Notes: generated by a model from the sequence alone, not told the origin. A stretch of 64,000 nucleotides of DNA from Rhytidiadelphus loreus (GCA_947034895.1 OX344761.1:88921447-88985446); one strand, 5' to 3'. Shown: positions 52,663 to 61,875, counted from the stretch's first letter. A program made the numbers and translations.

Positions 52663-52683
52663 TTATCCTCGACCCAAAGATAA
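52663..52683. repeat. Locus palindrome, diverged copy
   Basis: TTATCCTCG-ACC-CAAAGATAA. It is the left-most member of the TATCYTCG/CGARGATA family seen here, with two mismatches in the right arm. Confidence 0.5.
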
Positions 52684-52877
52684 CTCAACATAGAAGACAA
52701 ACACATGTGGAACAAAATAGTACCCCCGAAAGAAGCCAGAAATCTTGATTAAATTTCAAAATTTTACTATTTCACAAGAATGAAATGTACATAAAAATCC
52801 GTATTCACAAAAATAATGTACAACGAGTTCTATGATTGACTGAGACACTGAGAAGTCTATTTCTTCCTTCGTCTCTC

Positions 52878-53699
52878 TTATTCAATCACTAGATTCATCC
52901 CCCGCAACACGAATCGAGACTCGAATGCCTTGGCGGACATCCTCATCCCATCGAATATATAATTGGCTTGATCGTCTACTACAACCAAGGGCGCCACACC
53001 TATGCGGTTCCGATCTACGAACTCACGAAGGCGTCCGAGTGGACACTCCTTGTGTAGTTTCTTCAGCCACGGAATGAGAGTGCCGATGAGCACATTGTCT
53101 CTACGCATGTACGGATTCCAACTCTCAAGGTATATGCAATTCCCGTTCTCATTGAGGATGCCCTTTTGCGGAGAATCATCGATGAGAATGGTATTGTCCT
53201 TGTTGAAGGAGTTGGGATCCTGAGGGTCCAGGAACAATTCTTCATCAAGTACTTTGAAGAGCAGAGTCTTCCACGGACTCCCAGCCTGATGAAGAAATTT
53301 CCCTTCCGAGGTTTCTACCCTCCTGAAGTTGTCCTGACCTAGGATGTGGTAGGGAGCCTTGCAATTCTGGAATAGGAAACTCGCAACGGGCTCCACCGTC
53401 TTCTTGAACATGGAGCTCCAAACTACGATGCGGTTCGAAATCTTAGAAACCTCGTCTAAGAACTCGCGCACATTGGGATGAACAAAGACGGCCTTCGTCC
53501 CAATGAGGGTTGGGGTTCGATGGGAGAATATATTATCTTGGATTGTGTAATGTTTTTTCTTCTTATGGGGCCCTTGACCCTGGCTCTCACATAGTACTCC
53601 GTTCAAATCGAACATGATATTCAACCACTTTTGTCGCGGTTGGACCACTAATGAGGACACACTCTGCGGCACTCTTTTTTTTCGACCTGCCGTTACTAC
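52878..53699 (-). CDS. FCP1/NIF-type HAD phosphatase-like protein
   Basis: An open exon of 273 codons starts at acceptor GATCAG|GTAGTA (53700-53702) and ends in TAA at 52878. It contains an FCP1-homology (NIF) HAD fold: motif I as F30-D31-L-N33-G-V-L, motif II as V93-W-S-S, a conserved Lys in the P-W-K-T-L-L region (144), and motif IV as I173-D174-D175-S-P. The family removes phosphate from Ser/Thr, classically on the RNA polymerase II C-terminal domain, using the first motif-I Asp as nucleophile and the second as acid/base. Here the second Asp is Asn, so activity may be reduced or changed. A basic stretch (P-H-K-K-K-K-H) follows motif I. The preceding exon is uncertain. The 54203-55525 exon has a phase-compatible donor, which would make this the end of one large gene. 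Otherwise it has its own 5' exon around 53.7-53.9 kb. Confidence 0.75.
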   Translation of the reverse strand, partial: VVTAGRKKRVPQSVSSLVVQPRQKWLNIMFDLNGVLCESQGQGPHKKKKHYTIQDNIFSHRTPTLIGTKAVFVHPNVREFLDEVSKISNRIVVWSSMFKKTVEPVASFLFQNCKAPYHILGQDNFRRVETSEGKFLHQAGSPWKTLLFKVLDEELFLDPQDPNSFNKDNTILIDDSPQKGILNENGNCIYLESWNPYMRRDNVLIGTLIPWLKKLHKECPLGRLREFVDRNRIGVAPLVVVDDQANYIFDGMRMSAKAFESRFVLRGMNLVIE

Positions 53700-54202
53700 C
53701 TGATCAAACACAACACGAAAGAGATGTAGTTACCTGTTGAAAGGCAGAATCAGGCGACCCATAAAACAGAGAAAAGCATTGAACCCCACTAAACGACTGC
53801 AGAACCCCTCCGTTAAGTGATTGTTTGAGTGCCAACGGGCGGTGCACACTTCTAAGTTGTCCGCGCTGGGCACAAACATGGGCAATATCAATTCATTAGA
53901 CACTATACGCATTGAAGAGAAGTTTGACATATATTTATTTCAAAATAATTTATGATACACCCGGTCTAAAGGTTTTATTGATCTCTAGCCGATTGTATAC
54001 AAGTACCAACTACAGCCCGTTGCGGTAACTACACTATGCTACAACGCAGTCACAAAGTGGCAATTCTTCCACGCTTTACAATCAGAGACTGTACACTCCC
54101 TCCTGTCAGACAGAAGGAATGGACATGAGAGTCTCTCACTGGGAACATGAACATGATGGAAGCCAAAACAAACATCCATCACATCACATTCGACAGACTC
54201 AA

Positions 54203-57200
54203 TCATGAAATATCGTAGGGGTTTGAGGATGGACGAGAGTGTACCTGGCCGAACTCATCATCCAAATAATCCCCGTAGTCGACAGTCTCTTCGTCGTCGT
54301 TTGGGGGATTTTTGAATTCTATCTCCGTCTCCGGTGCACGCGGCTCAATCGGAGGCGGGACAGGATCCGGTATAACATCACCCTCTTCTTGCGTCTCCGG
54401 GACCGTCTCCGCTTGCGCCTCCAAAGTAGGGGGTTGGGTCAAATGATCCTCGCCCCGAGGATAATCCACAGCATTATCAACTCCCTCTGTCCCAGTTCCA
54501 GAGGGAGCAATCTCTTCCTGGATCTGTTGATCAGATCCAACTAGAAGACAGGAACCCTGCTCGTGTTCCATTGGAGGAGGAGAAGGGGGAGCAATATCCT
54601 CTTGGGCGGGAGGTAGAGGATCATCTTCGCCTCGAAGATAACCCTCAGTGCTCAGATCAGTTGCGACATGACCTGTGGCTTCTGAAGCACCACCAGCGTC
54701 ATGCGCATCAAGTTGGCTAGGTTGAGAAGTAGAGGGCTCCTGTGATTGCGTTCTGAGAGAAACATTCTCTTCACGCAATTTCTCAAGTTCCTTCTTCAAC
54801 GCTTTCTTCTCCGCCAACTCGTCAGCCCTTCTCCTTGCCTCCTCTGCCCTCTTGAAGGCCTTCCTCTCCTCTCTCTGCCTCCAAAAATCCTTAAGTTCCT
54901 GCTTCACTGGACGAAGAGGAACTTCAATTGGATCTGTAGCATCTCCGGCCGTGGAATGACGAGGAGGTTGTAGCTCAACAAGTGACGCTGCACCTTGGGT
55001 TCCCCTAGAGGTTCCTGCGCCATCCTCATTCGGACCAGCGTAGTCGAAGTCTTCCAAATCCGAATACGTGTCCTCCACGTCGCTGATGATGATGTCCAGT
55101 ATAAAGCCCTCCACGGGCTTCCTCGCCGTCCTCTTCTTCTTGCGAGTGACTGCACCTGACTCTTCCTTCTCCTTCGACGCAGATTCGGGGCCGCGGTTCT
55201 CTACGTGGAAGTCCTCTGCGTTGATTTCCACATTTCTTCCTTGGACAACATTGGTGTTTGTCCCAAATTCATCGATCCCAAGGTTGGTAGCCCCTTCATC
55301 AGTAGGAAATTGTTGTTGGGCTTCCACGTTGCGATCGAAGGAGGGTGTGGAATCCGAGTCAAGGTCTGGAGTTTCAAGGTTACGAGGACGCACATAACCT
55401 GGAAGATATGGCGAGTTCTCATGGCAGAAATCGTTCATGTCTAATTTACTGCCATAAGTTGCCATATCTCGAAGCTTTTGGGACGCATGTCTCTCAGTTA
55501 GGCCATAATAATAGAGGCCATACATCTACAATACAAGAAGCATCTGTTAATACTGTATTCCAGATATAGTTATCCATCCTAGGAGATCATCATCGACCCG
55601 AAGATAACACAACAAACGGATGAAGATGCATGCAACAGAACAACCAAACATAATAATAAACCAGAAAGAGATCCTAAGCATTTATCTTCGAGCCGAAGAT
55701 AAATCAAAGAGCCGCACCTTAGCAGCAATCACAAACTTCGAGCCTGTATAAACGCCGATGACGTTCTCTCCCGTCACGGCGAAACTCTGGAGAATGTCAA
55801 TATAGAACTCCATCCTCAGCTCACTGGGATGGACCCTATATTTCGCCTCCGTGTTCTTTTGGAAATCAGTGTAGTAAGGTATGTCATCGGTGTAGTATAC
55901 CTTCTTCACTGCCTCCTTAATTTTTGGCTCTCTGTCATCGCGTTTCTTCATGACGAATAGGAGCTTCACGGGGGGTGGCACTGCTCGGTTGGTCAAGTTG
56001 TCCAACCTCTCAACCTTACTTGGCAGGTAGATGGACACCTTGACCTCGTACCTTGACATCTTCGACGCCGCAAATTTCTTTGCCGCGTCCATGTCATATG
56101 AACTCCCCACAATCCATAACCAGACGTCTGGAGTAGACAACACCGGCCTCAGGTGATCATCCAGAAAATTTAGTAATGGCAAGCAGGGTGGACTGTCACC
56201 GGATCCTGGATTTGGCCTTGGGAGGATTCGGAAATCAATCACAGCAAGGCCAAGTTCCCTAAGGACGTAGGGCCATATGTGGGTCGTCACCAGACCTTGG
56301 GGATAGCATTGGTGTCCTCGGATAAACACATCTCCTCCCGATGGCTCCACTCGCTTCTTCATCTTCAAGAAGGTCTTGAACATGGGATAGACCATTGACA
56401 ATTTTTGATTGTCCTTGTAGTCTATGGCCGTCTTCTTCTTTGCCTCGTTGGTAAGGCGTTTTACGAAGAATTGGTTGGGCGTTGCCGTGAGGAGGAAATC
56501 CCACGATGCCGAGGAAAAGAAGTTGTCGAGCTTCCATTGCCTCCATTTCACATCGATGACATCCCCATTTCTGTCCTTGAATTTCAAGGACTTGTCGAGG
56601 GCCATGAACTCCTCCACGATGACCTTCTTACGCTTCCTGCGCTCTACCCAGTGCTCGGCTTTGTAGTTGTCCTCGCACAGGATCTTTGCCGCCCCCACAG
56701 AGACCTTCGGATAGTCTCTTGTGCGTCCCTCTGTTCTCCCAAGCAGATGGAGGACATAATCCTTTAGATCTTTGTCCGTGAAATGTCCCATGTGCTTGAA
56801 GAACTCCCGTTTCAGCGAGAAGTTCTTCGCGTTGAATGTCTTCGCGCTATTGTATGGTTTCCGCGTCACGGGATCAATCAGCGACCCATCAGTGTGCTTC
56901 GTGAGAAACTCCTCCCACATCTGATAGGTCTCATCGGCCAAGGTTATTATGCAAATTTCGTTCTTCACATCGGACGCCAATTTGACTTGAGCGCCCTCCT
57001 TGTCCGGGTTGATGCTGCCATAACGGATCATAACACCGTCCACAAATTCCTGCTCAAACACATATTCACGATATTAGCACGCATATGAGTGCACTCAAAA
57101 GATTCACAGATTATCATACAATTATCCTCGGGCCGAGGATAACTAGTAAAGAGATCACAGAGATTGCAGCACTTCTATAAGAAATACGTAAATGCAAGTA

Positions 57201-58059
57201 GAGCATGGTCAAGAATTTTATCTTCGACTCGAAGATAAAAGAGGGTTACCTTATACGCTGAGACGTTGTAAACTGCTTTATTCCCTCTCACCAGCCCCTC
57301 GCTGTCTGTGTTGGTAGGCCGCTTCAGTGCTTTCCAGACCTGCCTACATGCGGATATTTGATTTCCCCATGTTGGTTGACTGTGAACGAGGTGATTTGAG
57401 GCATTGTACCACTTTGAAATATTTGTGAGTTGTGTGGGGTCTCTAGTCCACACAATCACAGCCTCCCACGTCTGCAACTCGACCTTACAAGTCTCGCAGC
57501 ATCCGCCTTGTTGAAGCATTTTGGCTGCAGTGACACTATGTCGGCCGTCAATTATGTAGAAGCCTCCGTTTTTGATGGAATCCCAATCTTTAGGACACTC
57601 CTTCAAAAGCTTCTTACTGGCGTCCATTGGGGTCAAGCAAAGTTTCTGTCTTTGCTGATCTGAACCAAGGTGAATGAGGGTCTTCTTTTGCTCATCCACC
57701 AATTTCATTTCAAGCTTCCGGATAATGTATCTTTCCGGGGCGAGGAAGCATTGCTTGATATTCACAGGGAATACCTGTGGATGAAAAATGAAGCACTTGC
57801 CATTTTTCTTCCAAAACTCCGACTGATATGCAGCAGCAACTTCGTGTTTCTCGATTGGCTGCGTTCTGGCTGGCTTCCGGGTATTCACGTTCGTGAGTAT
57901 CGAACCTGAACTGCCGGCGGTTGTAGGACGACTGTCTGTCACGGGTTTCCTGCGCTTCTCACTGGGCTCACCGGTACTTGTGTCCGGGTTCTTTCTCTTT
58001 TGGGCCTGCGCGCGGGCCGTTCCTCTCCCACTTCCTCTACTCCCTGTCCGGCCGCGCAT
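54203..58059 (-). CDS. ParB-like / degenerate DNA-methyltransferase-like / coiled-coil protein
   Basis: Three in-phase exons on the minus strand: 58059-57250, 57049-55718 and 55525-54203, with GT-AG introns of 200 and 192 bases; about 1154 residues from the ATG at 58059. Exon 1 starts Arg/Gly/Lys-rich and ends in a ParB/Srx-type domain with the signature G-F-Y-I-I-D171-G-R-H174-S-V-T-A-A-K. Exon 2 ends in what looks like the C-terminal half of an N4/N6 amino-methyltransferase: Y-R-V-H-P-S-E-L-R-M-E-F-Y-I-D-I-L, then V-I-G-V-Y-T-G-S-K-F-V-I-A-A-K in the place of D-P-F-x-G-S-G-T. The fold continues across the intron into M-Y-G-L-Y-Y-Y-G-L. The likely motif IV is V-I-D-F-R-I-L-P rather than D-P-P-Y, so catalysis is doubtful. 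The rest of exon 3 is acidic with a strong coiled coil (about residues 925-970) and Pro/Glu-rich tail. Both introns and the tail carry the locus palindrome. An in-frame TAA lies 42 bases before the ATG. Function unknown. Confidence 0.65.
54446..54462. repeat. Locus palindrome inside coding sequence (a)
   Basis: ATCCTCG-CCC-CGAGGAT, perfect 7-bp arms plus flanking A/T. On the coding strand it encodes P-R-G-E-D in the acidic tail of the ParB/methyltransferase-like gene. Confidence 0.75.
54623..54639. repeat. Locus palindrome inside coding sequence (b)
   Basis: ATCTTCG-CCT-CGAAGAT. It is read in the same frame as the 54446 copy, giving L-R-G-E-D. Confidence 0.75.
55589..55605. repeat. Locus palindrome, intron copy with one mismatch
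   Basis: ATCATCG-ACC-CGAAGAT in the intron between 55525 and 55718. Confidence 0.6.
55681..55703. repeat. Locus palindrome, perfect 10-bp arms
   Basis: TTTATCTTCG-AGC-CGAAGATAAA, starting 14 bases inside the intron from the donor at 55717. Confidence 0.85.
57122..57142. repeat. Locus palindrome, perfect 9-bp arms
   Basis: TTATCCTCG-GGC-CGAGGATAA in the intron 57050-57249. Confidence 0.85.
57216..57240. repeat. Locus palindrome, perfect 11-bp arms
   Basis: TTTTATCTTCG-ACT-CGAAGATAAAA, beginning 9 bases inside the intron from the donor at 57249. It is the longest perfect copy. Confidence 0.85.
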
Positions 58060-58221
58060 ACCAGACGCTGATCTGGTCTCATCAGCAGTGTCCGGCCTTT
58101 ACTGACCACGACCTTGATTCGCTCGAGCAGGCCCTTTTTGTACATGTTTCTTGGCTTCCTCTGTCAGCTTATGAAACATGTATCCGACTTTCCTCGACGT
58201 GACCCTGGCGTTCTTTTTAAG

Positions 58222-58686
58222 TCATGGGTGGTATCTTGTATGAAAGTCTGATGCCAAGGCATCGAGGTTTCCCGAGTGCAAATGGACGATGAGGTTGTCG
58301 AAGTCAAAAACACCCATACGGTCGTCTTCATGGCAGACGATTGAATGAGTATGTTTGGTCTCATTTCCTGCATTGTCGAGGGCGTGGAGAGTGATGACAA
58401 TGTATTTGTCCTGATGGTTCTCTATGAGTGCGACCTTCTCATTGAAGTTCCAGTTCACGTACAAACCACTGTCCTGCACTCGTTGACGCAGGTAGACGTA
58501 GTCCTTGGACTGGTTCACACCGAATGTCCATGACTCGATGACGGCTTTGAATTGCCAGAGCTTGCCGTAGAGCTCTGGCATCTCCGATATGAAGGGCTCC
58601 TCTTCCACCCATTTGCTGAAAGGCTCAAGGAAAGGGAGAGTAGCTAAATAGTCGTATTCATCCGCATCCACCATGTTGATATGGAT
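58222..58686 (-). CDS. Unrecognised 154-codon exon upstream of the ParB-like gene
   Basis: Open from an acceptor TATGTACAG|ATC (58687-58689) to a TGA at 58222. An internal ATG lies at 58674. The sequence is well-mixed and protein-like (E-P-F-S-K-W-V-E-E-E-P-F, S-W-T-F-G-V-N, I-V-I-T-L-H-A-L-D, F-D-F-D-N-L-I-V-H-L-H-S-G-N-L-D-A-L-A). I do not recognise a family. The stop lies only about 160 bases before the ATG of the ParB-like reading frame on the same strand. It is either the last exon of a separate gene or part of the same transcript through an unrecognised short intron. The upstream side is the palindrome array, so a 5' exon beyond it is expected. Confidence 0.5.
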   Translation of the reverse strand: MHINMVDADEYDYLATLPFLEPFSKWVEEEPFISEMPELYGKLWQFKAVIESWTFGVNQSKDYVYLRQRVQDSGLYVNWNFNEKVALIENHQDKYIVITLHALDNAGNETKHTHSIVCHEDDRMGVFDFDNLIVHLHSGNLDALASDFHTRYHP

Positions 58687-58729
58687 CTGTACATAGTAAA
58701 CAAATATGGTCAGAATTGTAAATTTATAT

Positions 58730-59488
58730 TTATCTTCGAGACGAAGATAATATAATAGATACTTGCTGACTAATGCAAGTCCAGTGAATCGTTGTCAATG
58801 CGGGGTACACATCATATCGGGAGCAGTGAGAAATGTACAAACTATATTAGTATACGATAACTTCGATCCAGTATCTTCGACCCGAGGATATTACATATCG
58901 ATACATTTTCTTATCTTCGAGACGAGGATATAGTTTCTTGTTCTATTCGTATTAGTCTCTATTTCAATTTAGATAGTTTGTTTACGTGATTTCTTTCATT
59001 ACTATTTATCCTCGACCCGAGGATAAACGATTCTACATTTAATTTAGTTTGTTTTATTTGTTTTTTCTTAGTTGCTATTTATCTTCGTACCGAAGATAAT
59101 TTATCCTTATTTAAGTAAGGTGTACTTTTTTTTTTTTTTTGGTTCTGTGGTTCTGTGGTTCTGTTTATCCTCGACCCGAGGATAAATTGTTCATATTTCA
59201 TTTAGTAGTATCCTATGTTAGTTGTTTTCGTCACTATTTATCCTCGGTATGAGGATAATCTTGTCCTCATATTGTTTAATTGTTTCCTTGTTTTTTAGTT
59301 CTGTGGTTCTGTTTATCCTCGACCCGAGGATAAATGATCCTTATTTCATTTAGTCAGATTGTGTGTGTGTTTTTCGTTGATATTTATCCTCGGGACGAGG
59401 ATAATTGTTAACTGTCAATTTGTGTATTTCATTGGTTATGGGATTTCTTTGCTTGTTTTAGCCTGTAGGTTATCTTCGGGTCGAAGAT
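58730..59488. repeat. Cluster of ten locus palindromes
   Basis: Members: 58730-58750, 58872-58890, 58912-58930, 59005-59027, 59079-59099, 59164-59186, 59238-59258, 59312-59334, 59384-59404 and 59472-59488. Each has the form TATCYTCG-N3-CGARGATA. Seven have perfect arms of 7-10 bp; three have one mismatch that is G-T-like. The three-base centre is mostly ACC but varies (AGA, TAC, GTA, GGA, GGT). Spacing is about 35-140 bases. Intervening DNA is T-rich with recurring GTTCTGTGGTTCTGT and TTTCATTTAGT phrases, so the cluster may have grown by unit duplication. It lies upstream of, or in a 5' intron of, the minus-strand genes. Confidence 0.85.
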
Positions 59489-59956
59489 GATTTTTTGTTG
59501 TTCACAGAGTAATCACTGAAGAGCTTTTCGACAGAAACCCTATTTCTAATACTAATCAGCTGTGTACATGCAAAATACAAACATAGAATACAGTGTAGAT
59601 TCAATTAGAACATGCTCACAAACAAATATGATATCACGCATTCAAAAAAACAGCAATGGTAGAATAAAAAAGACAGACGAACTAAAGACTTCCTCACATC
59701 CTGCACATTTCCTGCAGGAGATTATTGATTGCCTCAAGAAAAATTCAACACTTCTACATGTAGTGGATCGTGCAGAAACCCTAATTTAAGAACAAATGAA
59801 CGAAAATTTCAAACCGAAATTCTAGAAACTATGCCACTGACACTTGCAGCACTACAAAGCAAGCAACTGTGCACAGCTCAACAATGCAGAGCTGAAAACT
59901 TGCAATTCAAAGATTGAATGTTACTTACTACAAATAAAAAAAGTAGCCTTCAACCA
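59489..59956. other. Gene-free interval
   Basis: No gene recognised. It might contain the first exon or promoter of the minus-strand genes, but no specific signal stands out. Confidence 0.3.
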
Positions 59957-60765
59957 CACCCGCGCTGCAACCACCCCAAGCTGCAACAACCTCGCGCTCC
60001 GCCACCCCGCGCTCCACACCCGAGTTGCAACCACCCCGCGCTCCGCCACCCTGCGCTCCACACCCGAGCTGCAACCACCCCGCACTCCGCCACCTCGCGC
60101 AGCAACGACGCACGCACCCCGCGCTGCAACCAAGCACCCCCACTCGCGCTGCAACGAAGCACCCCCCCCCACTCGCGTTGCAATCACTATAAGAAAACAT
60201 GGTAAAAAAAAACCCCACTCGATTTTTGAGTGTGGTTCTTTTGGTCACGTTTTTGCGCAGGAAATTTTGCAGTAAAACTCAACTTCATTTGCAGTTTCCC
60301 ACTGCAATTTTTGGAATTAGGAAACATATAATATACCATTGGAAAGGTCTTAAAAATGCCTTTCCAATGGTATATTATATGTTTCCTAATTCCAAAAATT
60401 GCAGTGGGAAACTGCAAATGAAGTTGAGTTTTACTGCAAAATTTCCTGCGCAAAAACGTGACCAAAAGAACCACACTCAAAAATCGAGTGGGGTTTTTTT
60501 TTACCATGTTTTCTTATAGTGAATCAACCCCCCACTCGCACTGCAAACCCCCTCCACACACACACTTGCGCTGCAACCGTGCTACAAACCCCCCCCCACT
60601 TGCGCTGCAACCAAAACCCCACTCGCGCTGCAACCAAAACCCCACTCGCGCTGCAATCAACCCCCCCCCCCCCACACACTTGCGTTGCAACCAAACCCCG
60701 CCACTTGCGCTGCAACCAAACCCCGCCACTCACGCTGCAACCAACCCCCCACCCCGCAAACACCC
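59957..60765. repeat. GC-rich minisatellite interrupted by a MITE
   Basis: Irregular units of about 20-28 bases around CACTCGCGCTGCAACCA with C-runs, at 59957-60184 and again at 60525-60765. The two parts are one array split by the palindromic element at 60185-60521. The long open frames on both strands are repeat artefacts. Confidence 0.75.
60185..60521. mobile_element. 337-bp palindromic CACTA-type MITE
   Basis: It begins CACTATAAGAAAACATGG and ends with its exact complement CCATGTTTTCTTATAGTG. Both sides carry the trinucleotide AAT (60182-60184 and 60522-60524), the 3-bp target duplication expected of CACTA elements. The two halves are inverted copies almost throughout, with only about 11 unpaired bases at the centre near 60353. 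A transcript would form a hairpin of roughly 160 bp, a possible small-RNA source. The near-perfect arms imply a young insertion. Confidence 0.9.
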
Positions 60766-60897
60766 GCATTGAGAACACACTAGCGCTGAAGCTGGAGAAA
60801 AAACACGCACACAAAAATTGGAAAAACAAAGAAGATTGGAGAAACAAAAACGCGTGCAACAGTCGGAAGCCTCGCGTTGGTGGGGGGGACGACGGAC

Positions 60898-61230
60898 CGA
60901 ACCTACTTCCCCAGCTTTGGGCCTCGCCCGAACCTACTTCCCCAGCTTTGGGCCCCGCCCGAACCTACTTCCCCAACTTTGGGCCTCTCCAAACCTACTA
61001 CTGAGCTTCGGGCCTTGCCAAACCTACTTTCTAAGCTTCGGGCTTTGCCAAACCTACTTCCGAAGCTTTGTGCCTTGCCGAACCTACTTCCCAATTGTCG
61101 TGGGCCTTCCTGACCCTAAACCCTAAACCTTTTTGCCTCCCTAAACCTACTTTTGCAAACTTCCAACCTCTTCGAACCTACATCACCAAGCTTGGTAACT
61201 TCCCGGAATCTACTTTGCCGAATGTATGTC
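60898..61230 (+). repeat. 31-bp minisatellite
   Basis: Tandem units of about 31 bases: CGAACCTACTTCCCCAGC then TTTGGGCCTCGCC. The first three are nearly identical; later ones (to about 61110) diverge and the array decays by about 61230. Apparent peptides such as N-L-L-P-Q-L-W-A repeat with the unit and are not evidence of a gene. Confidence 0.8.
61112..61130 (+). repeat. Short telomere-like tract
   Basis: GACCCTAAACCCTAAACC, two to three copies of the plant telomere unit CCCTAAA inside decayed minisatellite. Confidence 0.6.
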
Positions 61231-61309
61231 GCCAACCCTACCTCCCCAAAACTTGCTTCTTCTAAGCTTCAAGTCCTATACACATAATTATGTATTTTGA
61301 ACCCTTGAA

Positions 61310-61500
61310 CAAATGATGGGTGGGTCAATGTGGAAATCATCCATTTTGTCACCGCGTGAATTGTTGGCTTAAAAAAAAGGTAATGTTCTTATTAGAAGAC
61401 GAACTATTCTAGATGATCTTTCCTTTCCACTCAAATTTTGGAGGATAAATAGTTGCATTTCTGTCCTACACAAAAAGATTTTTGTCATTCATCGACTAGA
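61310..61500 (+). repeat. Dispersed repeat family A, copy 5
   Basis: Contains GTGAATTGTTGGCTTAAAA, CTTTCCACTCAAATTTTGGA and AGATTTTTGTCATTCATCGA, matching copies 1 and 3. Confidence 0.55.
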
Positions 61501-61689
61501 AAATGGCCTTGGCATTATGTATGGTGTAGGGAATGTAAGAGAACTTCATCCTATTAAGTTTTTGTAGGTTCCTATTTTTTAAAGAAGTAGCATTTGATTT
61601 GGAAGAATTGAAAATTCAACCACAAAATTATACCCCATGACATTTGGCTCTCTAAATGTTGCTATTAAAAAAAATAAACCCTTGAATGC

Positions 61690-61875
61690 AAGGCCGATTA
61701 TCATGGAAATCATTTGTTTTGTCACCATGTGAATTGTTGGCATATAAAAATGGAAAAATACTAATTGAAAGACAAACTACTGTAGATGATCTTTCCTTGT
61801 CACCGTAAATTTTGGATGATGAATACTTACATTTGTGTCCTATACAGCAAGATTTTTTGTCATTCATTGAGTAGT
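61690..61875 (+). repeat. Dispersed repeat family A, copy 6
   Basis: Same strand as copy 5 and closest to it: GTGAATTGTTGGCATAAAA, GAAAGACAAACTACTGTAGA, AAGATTTTTTGTCATTCATT. The two may be a local duplication. Confidence 0.55.

Noticed and set aside
58730..59488. CRISPR-like array
   Set aside because: Repeats are short palindromes with variable centres and uneven spacing, in eukaryotic DNA, without uniform spacers or cas genes.
59921..60275. Overlapping Arg/Pro/Ala-rich frames on both strands
   Set aside because: Minisatellite artefacts; open in several frames at once because of the repeat composition.
60187..60519. Identical 106-codon frames on opposite strands
   Set aside because: Produced by the palindromic MITE; the same sequence read from each arm, not a gene.
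60818..61126. Frames with repeating N-L-L-P-Q-L-W-A peptide
   Set aside because: Translation of the 31-bp minisatellite; no start context or non-repeat domain.
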